Numbered from the stretch's first letter, positions 18,262 through 28,965 are shown. The stretch is 64,000 bases of DNA from Cladocopium goreaui (GCA_947184155.2 CAMXCT020002669.1:319501-383500), one strand, 5' to 3'. Program-made: numbers and translations. The notes: generated by a model from the sequence alone, not told the origin.

Positions 18262-18738
18262 ATGAGTAGAGCAAAAATTGAGGTTATAGATATAGGTAAT
18301 ATCGGTTTATATGCTGACTTTGGTAGTGAAAGCGAAGACGATGACTGGGAAAGAAACGCAATAGAAAAAGAAGATGAAGAGATTAGAGACTTTGTAAGGT
18401 GTCATCCTATGCCTTCACCAGATGATGAGGAAGGAGACAAATTTTGGAAGAAAGTAATTAACAGATTGAAAAACGACCAAGGAATAAATGCTATGATAAT
18501 ATATTCGTTTGTAAACTTTGACATTATGAAAAAGATGTATGAAAACCTCACTGATAAAAAGGTCATCGTTGATTGTGGTAAGGAACTTAACCGTGATGGA
18601 AAATGGGATGCTATGGCAATAAATCAAACTCTATTAGCATTAGCAATAGATGAACTGAATGATACAGACAAACCTATCACAAGTCAAGTCAGGATAATTG
18701 AACACTGGTGGGATGGAATAGGAAAGTGGAAAGCATAA
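18262..18738 (+). CDS. Hypothetical acidic protein, AT-rich block ORF 3
   Basis: 158 residues starting MSRAKIEVIDIGNIGLYADF. An acidic patch (GSESEDDDWER) is followed by an alpha/beta-looking region with NRLKNDQGINAMIIYSF, KKVIVDCGKELNR and EHWWDGIGKWKA. The start is preceded by TATATATAATAAGAGAAA, a TATA-like AT run as often seen before genes of AT-rich DNA viruses. Codon use is strongly A-ending, unlike the PPR gene at 23 kb. No known family recognised; full-length and intronless. Confidence 0.65.
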   Translation: MSRAKIEVIDIGNIGLYADFGSESEDDDWERNAIEKEDEEIRDFVRCHPMPSPDDEEGDKFWKKVINRLKNDQGINAMIIYSFVNFDIMKKMYENLTDKKVIVDCGKELNRDGKWDAMAINQTLLALAIDELNDTDKPITSQVRIIEHWWDGIGKWKA

Positions 18739-19367
18739 ATGATTAATTCATAATATCTTAACAAAATATATTATGAAGTAATCACCCGCCCAAACACAAA
18801 CACAAAACCCCAACAGTCTAAACAAATCCTACCCCCCTTCAATCCAAACATCAACAGTGAAAGTTAGGGGTAAAATAGTCCCAAAACCCCCACCACATAA
18901 AACATCAAAGGTAGGGAAGAAACATTGAACAATAACATAAAAACCATAACAACCAACATAAACCTTGGGATGTCCATTTTTTTATGGGGGATCCAATAAA
19001 GAACCATGGGCACCCGGACCACCCGGACCAAGGTTTAGCGCCTCCAACGGTACCACCGAATCCTCCAAAACGGAGTTGTCCAACCAACAGGCGCCGGGTT
19101 GCCGCGATTTCCCTGCGCAGAAAGGGCTGGAAAGGGCAGAAAGGGCAGAAAGGGCAGAAACGCTCATTGGCATCGGTTGCCTGATCCATCCCACTGCACC
19201 TTAGTTCATATTGTCCAAGTCAATTGAAATGCGTGTTTTCCAACTCAGGGTCCCCAAATCCATTGGTTTCCGTCCCAAATTCGCTGGTTGCCAAAATCGA
19301 GAATTCAAATTCTGGTGGATTCCAGCGGGAACAGCAGAATGGTATTTGAGATATTTCAGATATTCAC

Positions 19368-19440
19368 GTCGCTTCGCGACGGCAACCGCCCGCACCGCAT
19401 CGTTGGGCAGCCGCTCGTAACTGCCAATGATGTCGGCCAT
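19368..19440 (-). CDS. Candidate first exon, minus strand
   Basis: Starts at an ATG (complement of 19,438-19,440): MADIIGSYERLPNDAVRAVA then VAKR. A GT donor follows in the minus reading (GCGAC/GTGAATAT). High GC against an AT-rich surround. Product unknown. A further minus-strand coding-like stretch lies at about 19,030-19,150. Confidence 0.45.
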
Positions 19441-19564
19441 TGAGACCAAAAACATCCGAAAGTACTGATTGTCGGAAAAAAAAATGCGAAGAATTTGATA
19501 GCCATGTATAGCGGACCAACGCAGTTCAAAAAATAACGAAAAACATGAAAAAACGGCGAAATTG

Positions 19565-20040
19565 CTGTTATTTACAGTGTTTTTGCGCGGTGAGAAGCAG
19601 AAACCACTGCAAATACCATGGTTTTTGAGGGTCAGGTGGCCAAAAACACTGTAATTTACAGTGTTTTTTTAACCAACGTCAAAAAACACTGGTATTTACG
19701 ATGTTTTCATTCACACCGTAACATAAAACAGCGTAATTTACGAGGTTTTTGGAAGTTTTGAAGCTAGCCGTCAAGCATGCAGAAAACAGAAAAAACACTG
19801 TAAAAACCAGTGTTTCTGCTATCACAAAACGACGAAAATCAGTCCGAAAACGGGTCCAAAAACTCAAAAATCCGCCTCCGGGCCAGGCCACCTGCGGAAC
19901 CGCAAAAAAAGATGTTGCAAACCAAAAAATTGAGGTCAAAAAGTTGAAAAACACGGGGTTTTTTCACTTTTCGCTTGCCGATTTTGGACGGGCGCGTTCA
20001 CGAACAGGTGTCTTCCGTACTGTTTTTTACAGTGTTTTTT
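19565..20040. repeat. Cluster of AACACTGTAA/TTACAGTGTT palindromic motifs
   Basis: At least six copies or half-copies in under 500 bp: 19,565-19,585, 19,641-19,670 (AAAAACACTGTAA/TTTACAGTGTTTTT), 19,681-19,706, 19,725-19,750, 19,790-19,816 and 20,019-20,040. The arms are AAAACACTG and CAGTGTTTT with a spacer of 3-8 bases; some are degenerate. ORFs on both strands here are not convincing. Confidence 0.75.
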
Positions 20041-20132
20041 GAAGGCGAGCGTCACGACCTATCAAAAACAGGAGGTTTTGGCCGAAAAATGGTGCCCCCC
20101 CCCCCCCAGGTAAACCTGTAACCTTTTACGAG

Positions 20133-20267
20133 TGCCATCCGGAAGATCACGCCCCAGCACCTTCGGTGCGGGCGGATTTCCCCTACCATACGTACTTCTC
20201 CACCCTTCCTCGTAAGTTCCGGAAGGACATGGCAGAAGGTCTTCGGTCGTCAAATCAACAGCTGCAG
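20133..20267 (+). CDS. Candidate exon (unknown protein)
   Basis: 45 in-frame codons between ACGAG and CTGCAG/GTGCC: ADFPYHTYFSTLPRKFRKD then MAEGLRSSNQQLQ. A minus-strand frame is also open here but is less protein-like. Product unknown; probably joins the exons at 20,673 and 20,768. Confidence 0.45.
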
Positions 20268-20672
20268 GTGCCATGGATTGCTGTGAATCATGGGTGGTGG
20301 TCCCAACAGACAGAAATCATAGTCGTCGTAGGAAAATAGTGGCAACATGCGACAGATTATATTCCCATCGTTTTGGGGGTGATGCAGGCTTGTGTATTTC
20401 AACAAGCTGCACTATCACAGGTAACCAATGGATTTGAGAATAGCATGCATGTCATATCCCAAATGAGAGGAATATGACCAAACATGCTGGCAACATAGCT
20501 GGCAAATGGGAGATGGGAATGGGTCAAACTTGGCCACTCCCAAAACACATGAAATCCAATGGTTGACGTTGGGATTTGCTATTAGAACCAGCACAAAGTC
20601 ACCATGATGAGGATATGGATAAACTGTTTACTACATAGTCTGCCGGTAAATCCCGATTTAGAAGCTAACCAG

Positions 20673-20723
20673 GAAGGGATTGGGTTCATCCACATCGATC
20701 ACTTGGAAGAGTTGGAGTGTTTG
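20673..20723 (+). CDS. Candidate 51-bp exon
   Basis: Exactly 17 codons between AACCAG and GTGAGC: EGIGFIHIDHLEELECL. Both borders match splice signals. Product unknown. Confidence 0.45.
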
Positions 20724-20767
20724 GTGAGCTCTGTCATCCATCGTGGTTGATATGCAACCAACAACAC

Positions 20768-20884
20768 ATGATTTTATTGGTTGACTACGCATGTTCCGCC
20801 GAGGGTGAGCTGGATGCAGAGCGAACTGCACGGCTGCAAATCTTGCATCAGTTGTTGCTTGGCGCGAACGGGGTGTTCCGGTGA
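20768..20884 (+). CDS. Candidate terminal exon
   Basis: Reads MILLVDYACSAEGELDAERT then ARLQILHQLLLGANGVFR and a TGA stop at 20,882. The acceptor is uncertain and may lie inside (GCCGAG at about 20,800). Confidence 0.4.
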   Translation: MILLVDYACSAEGELDAERTARLQILHQLLLGANGVFR

Positions 20885-21180
20885 ATACGTCCATATGCTA
20901 TGGATCAAAATCAAACACCTTAAAGTGGGTAGGTGAACATCCCCCAAATAGTCTATTCTAGCTACTGGAAACCATTCATTCCAAATAGTTTGTCCCTTTA
21001 TGTATATATATATATATATATCTCTTCAAGCATTTTTGTGCAGCGTCCTTTAGCTACAGCTTCCTGGTAAGTTCAAAACCTTATGAAAAAGACGCGATAT
21101 CCCCTAGATCCCATCAATAGTACCTGGTTCTGTTGCGAATTCGGTTTGTTGGTATTTATAAATAGTGGAACATTAGTACT

Positions 21181-21265
21181 AATCAATTCCACCTGGTTCG
21201 GTTTGTCTAGATCATATCAAGAATCATCAGTATTTCCATCAACTGGTGGAATTGATTCTTGATAT
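21181..21265. repeat. Nested inverted repeats
   Basis: AATCAATTCCACC (21,181-21,193) pairs with GGTGGAATTGATT (21,245-21,257). ATATCAAGAATCA (21,214-21,226) pairs with TGATTCTTGATAT (21,253-21,265). The two hairpins share bases and so exclude each other. Also a short direct repeat TTCGGTTTGT. Confidence 0.75.
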
Positions 21266-21298
21266 CATTTAAGATCCCCAACCGCTTAGACACGGTCA

Positions 21299-21643
21299 TC
21301 AAACCATGGCTTGTAGGTGCGCAGGAATTCCCAGGTTGCTGGGCACTGTATCTTGACAGGTCCTGAGACATCGGCCATAGCCCTCAGGCAGCAACTGAAA
21401 AGGACAGAGTTGGAAGAGCTGAAAGAGGTTGGGCAGTGGGAATCCCAGGGCCATAGCAGCTGGTAGCGATGATTTCAGGAATTGTCGACAGTGCGACATG
21501 GATCTTACAACAGGTTCTGAAATTTTCAACCAGACTCTCAAAAGGGATTCATCACCTGCTGCGTCCCTAAGGTTGGACCGCGCAATCTCTCCCGTCACGC
21601 TTGTTCCCCCGAAGCCCTGACACGTGCACAAGGCAACTTGCAC
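21299..21643 (-). CDS. Unknown minus-strand ORF (114 codons)
   Basis: Open frame including ARSNLRDAAGDESLLRVWLK and FLKSSLPAAMALGFPLPNL. Composition is protein-like, but there is no domain and no firm start. It could be an exon or chance. Confidence 0.3.
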   Translation of the reverse strand: MQVALCTCQGFGGTSVTGEIARSNLRDAAGDESLLRVWLKISEPVVRSMSHCRQFLKSSLPAAMALGFPLPNLFQLFQLCPFQLLPEGYGRCLRTCQDTVPSNLGIPAHLQAMV

Positions 21644-21959
21644 CGTTGGGTATGGGTCAAAAATGAGGTGAGGCCTTGAAAACCAAACATTGAATCATAG
21701 ACTTGTCCTTTTTTTAGTATATAGTACTACACCATTCCTGATTCCATCCAAGTTCAGCAATCAAATACTTGACCCATATTGCACAGATGTTGTAGCCTTG
21801 GCCCAGTTTGGAATCTGCGCAGCCTGACTATGGGCAAGGATGCAGCATTGTGGACACAGCGCTGAAAAGCAGAGCATGTTTACCTGCCAGGAAGAGGAAG
21901 AATCAGACTTGGAAAGTCCTTGATATGTTAAGCTGGTAGGGGAATAAATTGTCCCTGGG

Positions 21960-22140
21960 TCAAATCGATGCCCATCTTCCTGCTGGTGGGGAGCTGCTAG
22001 CTTTGAGTCACCTGGTGATTGGGAATGCTTCGGATATAGCTATGTGGCTGTGCATTTGGAAGTCTCCATCGTTTCTCCTCTGCCTTTCCCACTTTAAACA
22101 GACAAGAAACAGAAGGAGACCAGAGCCAGCTGTTCTCCGT
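21960..22140 (+). CDS. Candidate exon (unknown protein)
   Basis: Open frame reading HLPAGGELLALSHLVIGN then ASDIAMWLCIWKSPSFLLC. Borders uncertain. It may precede the exon at 22,270. Confidence 0.3.
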
Positions 22141-22269
22141 CCCTGCCGACTTGGCGGTATGCTGATCAGCGTGAGTTTTACTAGAGCAAGACATTTTCCG
22201 GCAAAGGTTTCTTTACAGAAAACTCCAAAAACTGGGATTTGGAGCAAATGTTCATCAATATTCACACCA

Positions 22270-22585
22270 GTGCTTAGCTGCACTATTCCCAGTTAGACAA
22301 ATTCCTTTCTTTGAAAAGCCGCAATCAACCATTCGATCTTCTGTTGCCGGCTTTTGTCGCATGTATGAGACCTTAAAAACACAAGTGATCCGAAACGCAG
22401 CTGGTGCCGATGGATCCGTGGCAGTGGAGCCGCCAAGTTCTCCGATGAGGCTCGGAGAAGCCATCGTCAGGAGAAAAACCATCACTGAAGCTTCAGCCTG
22501 TCCTGCCAGGCGGGTGGCCACTTTGCTGGCATTGCAGGCAGATCTTCCAACGATGATTAAACAAAGGCTTTTTGTTGTGCCTTGA
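22270..22585 (+). CDS. Candidate terminal exon (unknown protein)
   Basis: A long open frame ending TGA at 22,583. Contains QIPFFEKPQSTIRSSVAGF, MYETLKTQVIRNAAGADG and ARRVATLLALQADLPTM. The frame is open further upstream to at least 22,200. The first ATG at 22,361 gives 74 residues. No family recognised, but the composition is clearly protein-like. Confidence 0.45.
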
Positions 22586-23034
22586 GAAACTTTTTTTTAG
22601 AGGTAATGATGCTCATTGGGTAACACTTTTGGATTAATTGTTGATGCAACTCCAACTTCCTTTTGGATGGGGATGAACTGGTGGTCAGATGTTCTGACTG
22701 TGGTCAAGAAGTGTTCTTCTGCACACACAGACCGGCAGATTTTCTGTGAAAGGTGCCGGCACAGAGCCAAAGTGCAGGGTGTGGTGGCTTAGCACTTTGT
22801 GGTGTGCTGTAGGGGCCCGGGAACGTTCGCTAGCAGCTGTAGAGCTTGCCGTTGTTTGGACATGCTGGCCAGAAAACAAAGACTACAAGGCAGGCATTGT
22901 ATCTGAAGTATGGCTCAAGAGATGTACATCACTCAGTCTCGTGTCTCCCAAACATATCATAACGTATCCAAAAATCGTTGTCCCCTCTTCAGGGGCCATT
23001 TTGGGAGACACCGGAGACACCTAGTCGTTAGGCC

Positions 23035-24333
23035 ATGGCCCGGTCCAGCCGGCCCAAGGATCAGCTTCCCTTATCCGAGCTCAGATGGCTTTTCAGATCC
23101 TCACGGGCAGGAGGGGAGCAGATGTCAGAGGCTACCCTGGAGGTGGCGCAAAGTCTGGAGCAGATGGGATGCTATGGATCGATGGAGCAACGGGTCCTCG
23201 AGGGCATGAGGTGTCAGCGGCTGGAAGTCTATGCCTTCCATCGAAATGCAGCTGCGGCATGTTGCACTCGACGATTTCAATGGCAGAGAGCCTTGGAACT
23301 CTTGGGACGAACGCTGAAACGGCGCAACATGAGCGCGGCGGTGAATGCATTGAAGCAGGCAGGCAGATGGCACTCAGCCTTCGGATTGCTGGCATCATTT
23401 TCTGATCGAAAGATTGAAGCTGATGCCAGTGGATGCAATGCTTTGGCCAGTGCATTAGAACGATTCGAATCAAAGTCCTGGCAGCAGCTCCTGTCATGGC
23501 TTCAAGGCCTTCCAACGCTGGATGAGGACATGACCTTCCACTCGCTGTTGCGGGTGTCATCCTGGAGCCTGTCCCTGGCAGTCTGGAGGTCTTTGAGCCA
23601 AGCAGCCTCCAAGGCCACAGATTTTTCGGACTGCATCGGACTCAACGCCCTGATGTCTCCATTGGCCCGAGCAGGGCGGTGGCAGTACGCCTTGGGCGTC
23701 TTTCAGTTGTTCAAAGCTCTAGGGGTAAGGTGTGATGGTGCAAGTTATTCCACCGCAATGGATGCCTCCAAAGATAGTTGGTCAAGCGCTCTCGAGCTGC
23801 TTTTGCGAATGAAGTTTCACACACTTGCTCCATGCCGCTTTCAATACACAGCAGTTTGTGATGTTTGTACTGCGGCAGAAAACTGGGAGAGGGCATTGGA
23901 TGTGTTCGATCTGTCAAAGGCTTTGGACACATGGGATGTTCTTCTTGGAACTTCTGGTCTTGCAGCTATCTCCAAAAGCAGCAAATGGATGTCTGCTATG
24001 TGGACATTTGCCACACTGCCCCAAGTGTCTCTGCAACCAAATACCATCACCAGCACCTCAGCCTTGAGTGCTTGTGAGAGAGGCAGACAGTGGCAGATGG
24101 CCCTGCTTTCCATGAACGAAATGTTGGAGAAACGCCTGGTCAATGAGCTGTCCTTCAGTAGCACCATGCACGCTTGTGAGAAGTTTGGCCAATGGAAGCT
24201 TCTCGCATGCCTCCTTGCAACGATGACAGTGCCATGGAGCTCAAAGGAGCAGCTTTTGAGTTGTCGTTGGCCTAAGGATACCTTGTTGGTTCTTCCACCT
24301 TTTCCATCCTTTTCCCCTTGTTGGTTACTGTAA
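23035..24333 (+). CDS. Pentatricopeptide repeat (PPR) protein, intronless
   Basis: 432 residues. ATG 23,035 has an in-frame TAG two codons upstream, so this start is firm for this frame. From about residue 60 on, degenerate 33-38-residue helical repeats: AVNALKQAGRWHSAFGLLAS, GLNALMSPLARAGRWQYALG, ALSACERGRQWQMALLSMNE and MHACEKFGQWKLLACLLATM. The ACE..RQWQMAL form is typical of dinoflagellate PPR proteins. Family role: sequence-specific RNA binding, mostly organelle transcript processing, editing or translation. No DYW or SMR domain. The N-terminus is basic (MARSSRPKD), with no clear transit peptide. No introns in 1.3 kb, unlike its neighbours, fitting a retroposed origin. Confidence 0.85.
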   Translation: MARSSRPKDQLPLSELRWLFRSSRAGGEQMSEATLEVAQSLEQMGCYGSMEQRVLEGMRCQRLEVYAFHRNAAAACCTRRFQWQRALELLGRTLKRRNMSAAVNALKQAGRWHSAFGLLASFSDRKIEADASGCNALASALERFESKSWQQLLSWLQGLPTLDEDMTFHSLLRVSSWSLSLAVWRSLSQAASKATDFSDCIGLNALMSPLARAGRWQYALGVFQLFKALGVRCDGASYSTAMDASKDSWSSALELLLRMKFHTLAPCRFQYTAVCDVCTAAENWERALDVFDLSKALDTWDVLLGTSGLAAISKSSKWMSAMWTFATLPQVSLQPNTITSTSALSACERGRQWQMALLSMNEMLEKRLVNELSFSSTMHACEKFGQWKLLACLLATMTVPWSSKEQLLSCRWPKDTLLVLPPFPSFSPCWLL

Positions 24334-24602
24334 GCCACTGTTCATACTTTTTCTTGATAAAAGGCACTGGTACCACCAAGCGTCGCTTTGGAGTGCATGA
24401 TTTCGTCCATCCTTTTTTTCCTGATCATTTTGGGGAAACCAATGGTGTTCGGTATGGTTCTTCTATGAAACCCCCAAATTTGGATCATTTGGCTTTGTTC
24501 GACATTTTTTGGGTACCCTTAAAATTCCCATATGTCATCATTTTATATCATTTTCCCAAAATTCCATGGCCACAAAGATGGCTTGAATCCCCATCAGCCA
24601 AG

Positions 24603-24749
24603 GCCATTGAGCTTCAAGCCAGCAGTACGGTCTACACCTCCGTGCGGCCTCCTGCCGCCGGCGGGATGCCATCGTTTGCGGAGACCCTGCAACAGACCGG
24701 TGATGTCGTCACTCGGGCGCTGAAAAAGTCTCCGAACTGCCGACGGCAT
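24603..24749 (+). CDS. Candidate exon (unknown protein)
   Basis: 49 codons between GCCAAG and GTCGGT: AIELQASSTVYTSVRPPAAG then MPSFAETLQQTGDVVTRALK. GC-rich island in AT-rich intron. Product unknown. Confidence 0.5.
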
Positions 24750-25271
24750 GTCGGTTGGGGAAGAAGTTCACCGAGAAGGGGGAAGATCCACCAATTCAAA
24801 TTGAAAACACTTATATAAATATCTTGGGCCCTTCTTGGAAATTGCTGGGACATGTCCGGTGTTTTTGTGTACTTCCACATCACCTGCATGACCCCTTTTG
24901 TGTGCACATGATCTAGGGCCGCAACCGGCAATGATGACTAAGGGGCACAAAACCGACAATGAATCATAGATGAGATACTTATGATGAGTAAACATGATAT
25001 GTCCTGTTCAGAGGACTTTGGTCCTCACCACCTTGTGGTTGTTGTATCACCTTTGTGTAGTTCCGAAGCAAAACACAGATGCCTCAGATTTCTTTCGCAA
25101 ATTTAATGATCCTTCAGTTGTCTTTGGATATCGGGTTTCCTGGCAAAAACTTCAGGGATTCAGGAGAAAATCCAGTGATTCTGCATCTACACAGAGGAAC
25201 ATTCTGGACCTCCGTTTAATCCCGACCAATCCCACAGCCCATCGATCACTCCAGGGCACGGCTCCAGGCAG

Positions 25272-25516
25272 AGGTCAAAACGGCCTGGCCGGGGCGTAGC
25301 CGCCAGAGTTGTGGCCCCCCGTGAACGCCAAGGGGTTGGAATCCCTGTTCCCGTGGCTTCATTGGAGACCGGGACCATCCGGGACCGCGGCGGCGCCATG
25401 GATGACAAAGACATGCAGTTGGCCAAAGTCGTGGAGCTGTTCACCAAGTTTTCGAAAGATGGTTGGCGGCTCAGCGAAGGGGCCGTGCCGTGCTTCCGTG
25501 CTGCCGTGCTGTCCTG
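25272..25516 (+). CDS. Candidate exon (unknown protein)
   Basis: Open frame with VASLETGTIRDRGGAMDDKD, MQLAKVVELFTKFSKDGWRL and PCFRAAVLSW, then GTGGGT. The acceptor is at GGCAG or nearby. A helical protein of unknown family. Confidence 0.5.
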
Positions 25517-25799
25517 GTGGGTTGGGTAATTCATTCGGTCACTGCAGTACACAGAGTTTAGGAGCCTGCAATTTTCCGCCCTGCAATCCCGGGAGGATTG
25601 GAAGATTTAGGGGGTTGGTCACCAGTTGGTCCTTGGTTTTCTGGAGATTTTCCAAGCCCCAATGACCACCGTGGCAGGCATGGTTCTAACCGCGTCTTGG
25701 CGAAGTAACTCAGGTCTAGCAGAAACGCCGTCGTGGTACCCTGTGGCCCGGGATTAATGACTGATGTGGATATGTGACTATGCATACAATACATTTGTA

Positions 25800-26040
25800 G
25801 ATATGCTGAATAATTATAATATATTGATATATATATATATATTGATACTATATATATATGGCATACAGAATACACATCCACTTTGGGTTTCAAGTGAATT
25901 GCCATTTTGTATCATATTTGATTTAGATTGTACATATACTAAGAACAAAAACAAATTACTCCATGAATAGATACATAAATCACACACAAAGACACATGTA
26001 TATTATGCTTATTGTATTATATATATACAGTTATACAAGA
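25800..26040. repeat. AT-rich microsatellite tract
   Basis: ATATATAT runs with interruptions at 25,830-25,860 and 26,015-26,050. No gene seen. Confidence 0.6.
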
Positions 26041-26129
26041 TAAATAGATAAGTAAAGAGGTAAACAAACATGTCAACAAAGAAAAGTAAACAGCTAAATT
26101 AACACATGTGTTGCACACCTCGAAACACC

Positions 26130-26248
26130 ATGGCCGGATGCGCCGAGGCTTCACTGCAGCGAATCCTCTGCAGCTGCGTCCCGTTGTCCGAGACGGACGT
26201 GGCGCGGCTGGTCGAGGCTCGATGGCCTGAAGCGTCGACCCAGGGGAG
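26130..26248 (+). CDS. Candidate first exon
   Basis: ATG at 26,130: MAGCAEASLQRILCSCVPLS, ETDVARLVEARWPEASTQ, then GGGGAG/GTCACG. GC-rich in an AT-rich surround. Product unknown. Confidence 0.45.
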
Positions 26249-26259
26249 GTCACGAATGA

Positions 26260-27385
26260 GCCCAATGGGCCCCCATTGATGTTGGGAAAATGAGCATTTT
26301 TAAAAAATGGAGTTAGAGGTACCATATTTTGAATAACCCTTAAATGGGAATAGATGGTTGCGAACATGCGGAATTCAAGGGACATTTACGAAGAAACGTG
26401 TGACTTTGTGGGGGATTTAAGACCGAGTACCAATAAATGGAGATTTGACTGGCCATCAGTTGGGTGTTTATCCATGTTTATCCCAGTTGGGTTTGTCAGA
26501 AAATGGAAGATAACAACCCCTTTTTTTGCCATGTTGATGGCATAAATCATGACCAGCCAGAGAAACTGGTGAAACCTTGGATGCCTGGTTGGATGGTTGA
26601 CATATTTTTACTATAAATTTATGGAGGAATACACTAACCGGCTAAAGGGAAATGTAAGGTATCTAAGTTTATAGCATACTATGAAAAGGGATGGCTCGAA
26701 AAATCACAATTTACAATGGTTACATACTTGGAGCCCTATATGATTCCAGCAAACATATGGTGGCTTTGACTTTTTTTAGCCAACAACTACATACAGGAAA
26801 TGTCAAATAGCAAGAACATCAGAGAATGGTCTCAAAACGTGGTTTATTCATGTGGTTTGGGGGTGAGCTGTACCAGCTATTTGGACGTGAAATGTGTAGA
26901 GAATCTCAGCCCTACCAGCCCTACCATGATGACACATTGTCCCAGGCTATGGATACTCAGAAATCTGGAAAGGTGCCAGGGTGAGTGCGGGGGGATCAGC
27001 AATTCAGCCATTGCAAGATCTGATGTCACCAATGTCACCAAGTGGGTGCTTCAACTTGCACGAATGTGATTTCTGTCTTCGCGAAACTGGCCATCCGCTA
27101 GCCACTAGCCCAGGGCTTTATTGTGCGAATAGTTTCTAGATGTATCATGATGTATCTAGTACCAACAACTGAGTTATTCACCAACAAGATTCACCAACAT
27201 ACAGTTGCCACAGTTTTCCTTTTTGAGACCATTTATATAACATATATAACTTGAACCTTGAACAACAAACTGTTCTTTGACCATCTCAGGTCCGTGCAAA
27301 TGATATCCCCAACTATGTGAACAAGATGCTCCGATGATCTCCGATGCCTGGTTCCAGCTCTCTGCACATTTGTAGCCATCAGAGG
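26260..27385. other. No supported gene
   Basis: Intron-like AT-rich sequence; small ORFs only. Confidence 0.5.
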
Positions 27386-27392
27386 TTCAAAG

Positions 27393-27875
27393 ATGATGAA
27401 ATTCTCTCAGCTTCAGCAGATTTTCCTCGACCCAGTCAGTGATCCGGCTCTGATTTGGTGGAGCCCATGGGGTCGTAGACGCAGCCTTGCAGCTTTCCTT
27501 GATCGGGATGATGATGCTCCTTTGAGCAGCTCATTTCACAACTACACCAGCCACCCAACGCAGGGCTACTGGGCTGTGCCCAATGAGAAGTGCCTGGTCC
27601 ACCGAAGTCTGTTGAGAGAACTTTATGGACCTGCCATTGGACCGGAGCACTATTGCGTGAACCAAAATGCGCAGAGAGACTTTAAGGCCTCCAAGGGTTT
27701 CGAGCCCACGCAGAAATGCTACGATCTTCAAAACTGCCAAGCTGCGAATTCTGGCCACTCATCGCATGGAAAGGGAAGGCCCCAAAGGCCTGTGCTGAGT
27801 ACGGATCCTGACTATCCGAACACAGTCGTTTTCCTCACACCAGAGGCAGCCGATGCAGCTTTGGGCATGAAGTAG
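27393..27875 (+). CDS. Unknown protein, possible terminal exon
   Basis: 160 codons from ATG 27,393 to TAG. Content such as FLDPVSDPALIWWSPWGRRR, HPTQGYWAVPNEKCLVHRS, GPEHYCVNQNAQRDF and NTVVFLTPEAADAALGMK looks genuinely coding. No family recognised. The start may be upstream through splicing (acceptor TCTCAG at about 27,290). Confidence 0.5.
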   Translation: MMKFSQLQQIFLDPVSDPALIWWSPWGRRRSLAAFLDRDDDAPLSSSFHNYTSHPTQGYWAVPNEKCLVHRSLLRELYGPAIGPEHYCVNQNAQRDFKASKGFEPTQKCYDLQNCQAANSGHSSHGKGRPQRPVLSTDPDYPNTVVFLTPEAADAALGMK

Positions 27876-28359
27876 CGAGCACTTTGGCACCTGCACTCAA
27901 AGTCAGTGCAGATTCCGCGTTTTCATGTACGGCTCAAAGCGATTGGGTACAGTATACCTCCAAACTTGGATGGTGAATTATACAAGTATCCCAACTGAAG
28001 GAAAGCTGTAGATTGGATCTCACGATTCCCAAGATTTGAATCTCCATTTGTTCACGTGGATTCATTTGCACCTGTTTTTGAGGGCAAAACGACCTCAGAT
28101 ACAGCGGCCGGCCGGTGCGGCGCTTCAGATCAGTGAAAAAAGATAATCCCCCAGAATGGCAATATACGGCAATAAGAAAAATATAGAAAAATGATGACTA
28201 CAGCAACCATAGCATTCTTATTGGCATTCTTATTGCCAATGGCATACAGTAACCATCCATTGTCAATATGGATTTTCAGTGTTTTTTCTTTTTTTCCGGA
28301 GAATCGCATACCACGTGGTAACCCACGGTCCGAAGAGTTGACTGTATCGCTGGTGCCAG

Positions 28360-28420
28360 GTGCCTCTGCAGCACTTCATCAGTTGGATGTTCCGCAACTT
28401 CGAAGACCAAATCGAGGCGG
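28360..28420 (+). CDS. Candidate 61-bp exon
   Basis: Between GTGCCAG and GTGAAG: VPLQHFISWMFRNFEDQIEA. Strongly protein-like with matching borders. Product unknown. Confidence 0.45.
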
Positions 28421-28882
28421 GTGAAGGCTGACCATGGCGGAGGGTGACCTCAATACGGCAATTCAATGGATTGGTTTAACAGGGGTTGGTAACTGTCCCA
28501 TTTTGGGTATATTGGACATCACATGACATCACCTTATAGTAGCCATTATAGACCATATACCTAATGGTTGGGTGATGTTCAATGGGGACATTTAGTGACC
28601 CATGTTTAAGGGAGGAAAAGCCCCGATTTCATGGGAAAAATCCAAAAATCCTGCAGATTCTCCAATAAAAAACCAATCCATTGAGCAATGCCTCAAACTT
28701 CTTTAGCGATCTTGTGTTGTCTACGTCTGTAATTTCTAGCATGTGACTGCACCACTGCACACATAATGTGTGGAGGGCATTCCCGACATTGCCCAGAATT
28801 GGTTGAAGGATGTTCTTTGGGGAGCATGAAAACAGGTTTTTGATCTCTGCTTGAAGCTATTTTTAGATATTTTGAGGGTGTT

Positions 28883-28965
28883 TCTTAAAATGGGAGGTCC
28901 CCAAAACCCATGGGTTTCAATACTTAAATGGTCCTATTTTTGGATGATTACCCCCATTTTAACCT
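28883..28965 (+). repeat. Introner-like dispersed repeat, copy 2
   Basis: TTAAAATGGGAGG near the left and ACCCCCATTTTAA near the right form an inverted repeat. The centre, CCATGGGTTTCAATACTTAA then ATGGTCCTATTTTTGGATGA, matches the intron start at 61,186-61,240. Confidence 0.55.

Larger units (their letters stand above)
17735..18965 (+). other. AT-rich foreign-looking block
   Basis: Composition changes sharply at about 17,735: the coding stretches become A-rich with AGA, ATA, AAA and TTA codons, whereas neighbouring exons are GC-rich. Three same-strand ORFs follow closely (30-bp gap or overlap). From about 18,780 to 18,960 the plus strand is very rich in A and C and poor in G. The block ends near CTTGGGATGTCC. 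This resembles a fragment of a large-DNA-virus, virophage or other AT-rich genome inserted in the host, but contamination or misassembly is possible. No hallmark viral gene is present. Confidence 0.55.
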
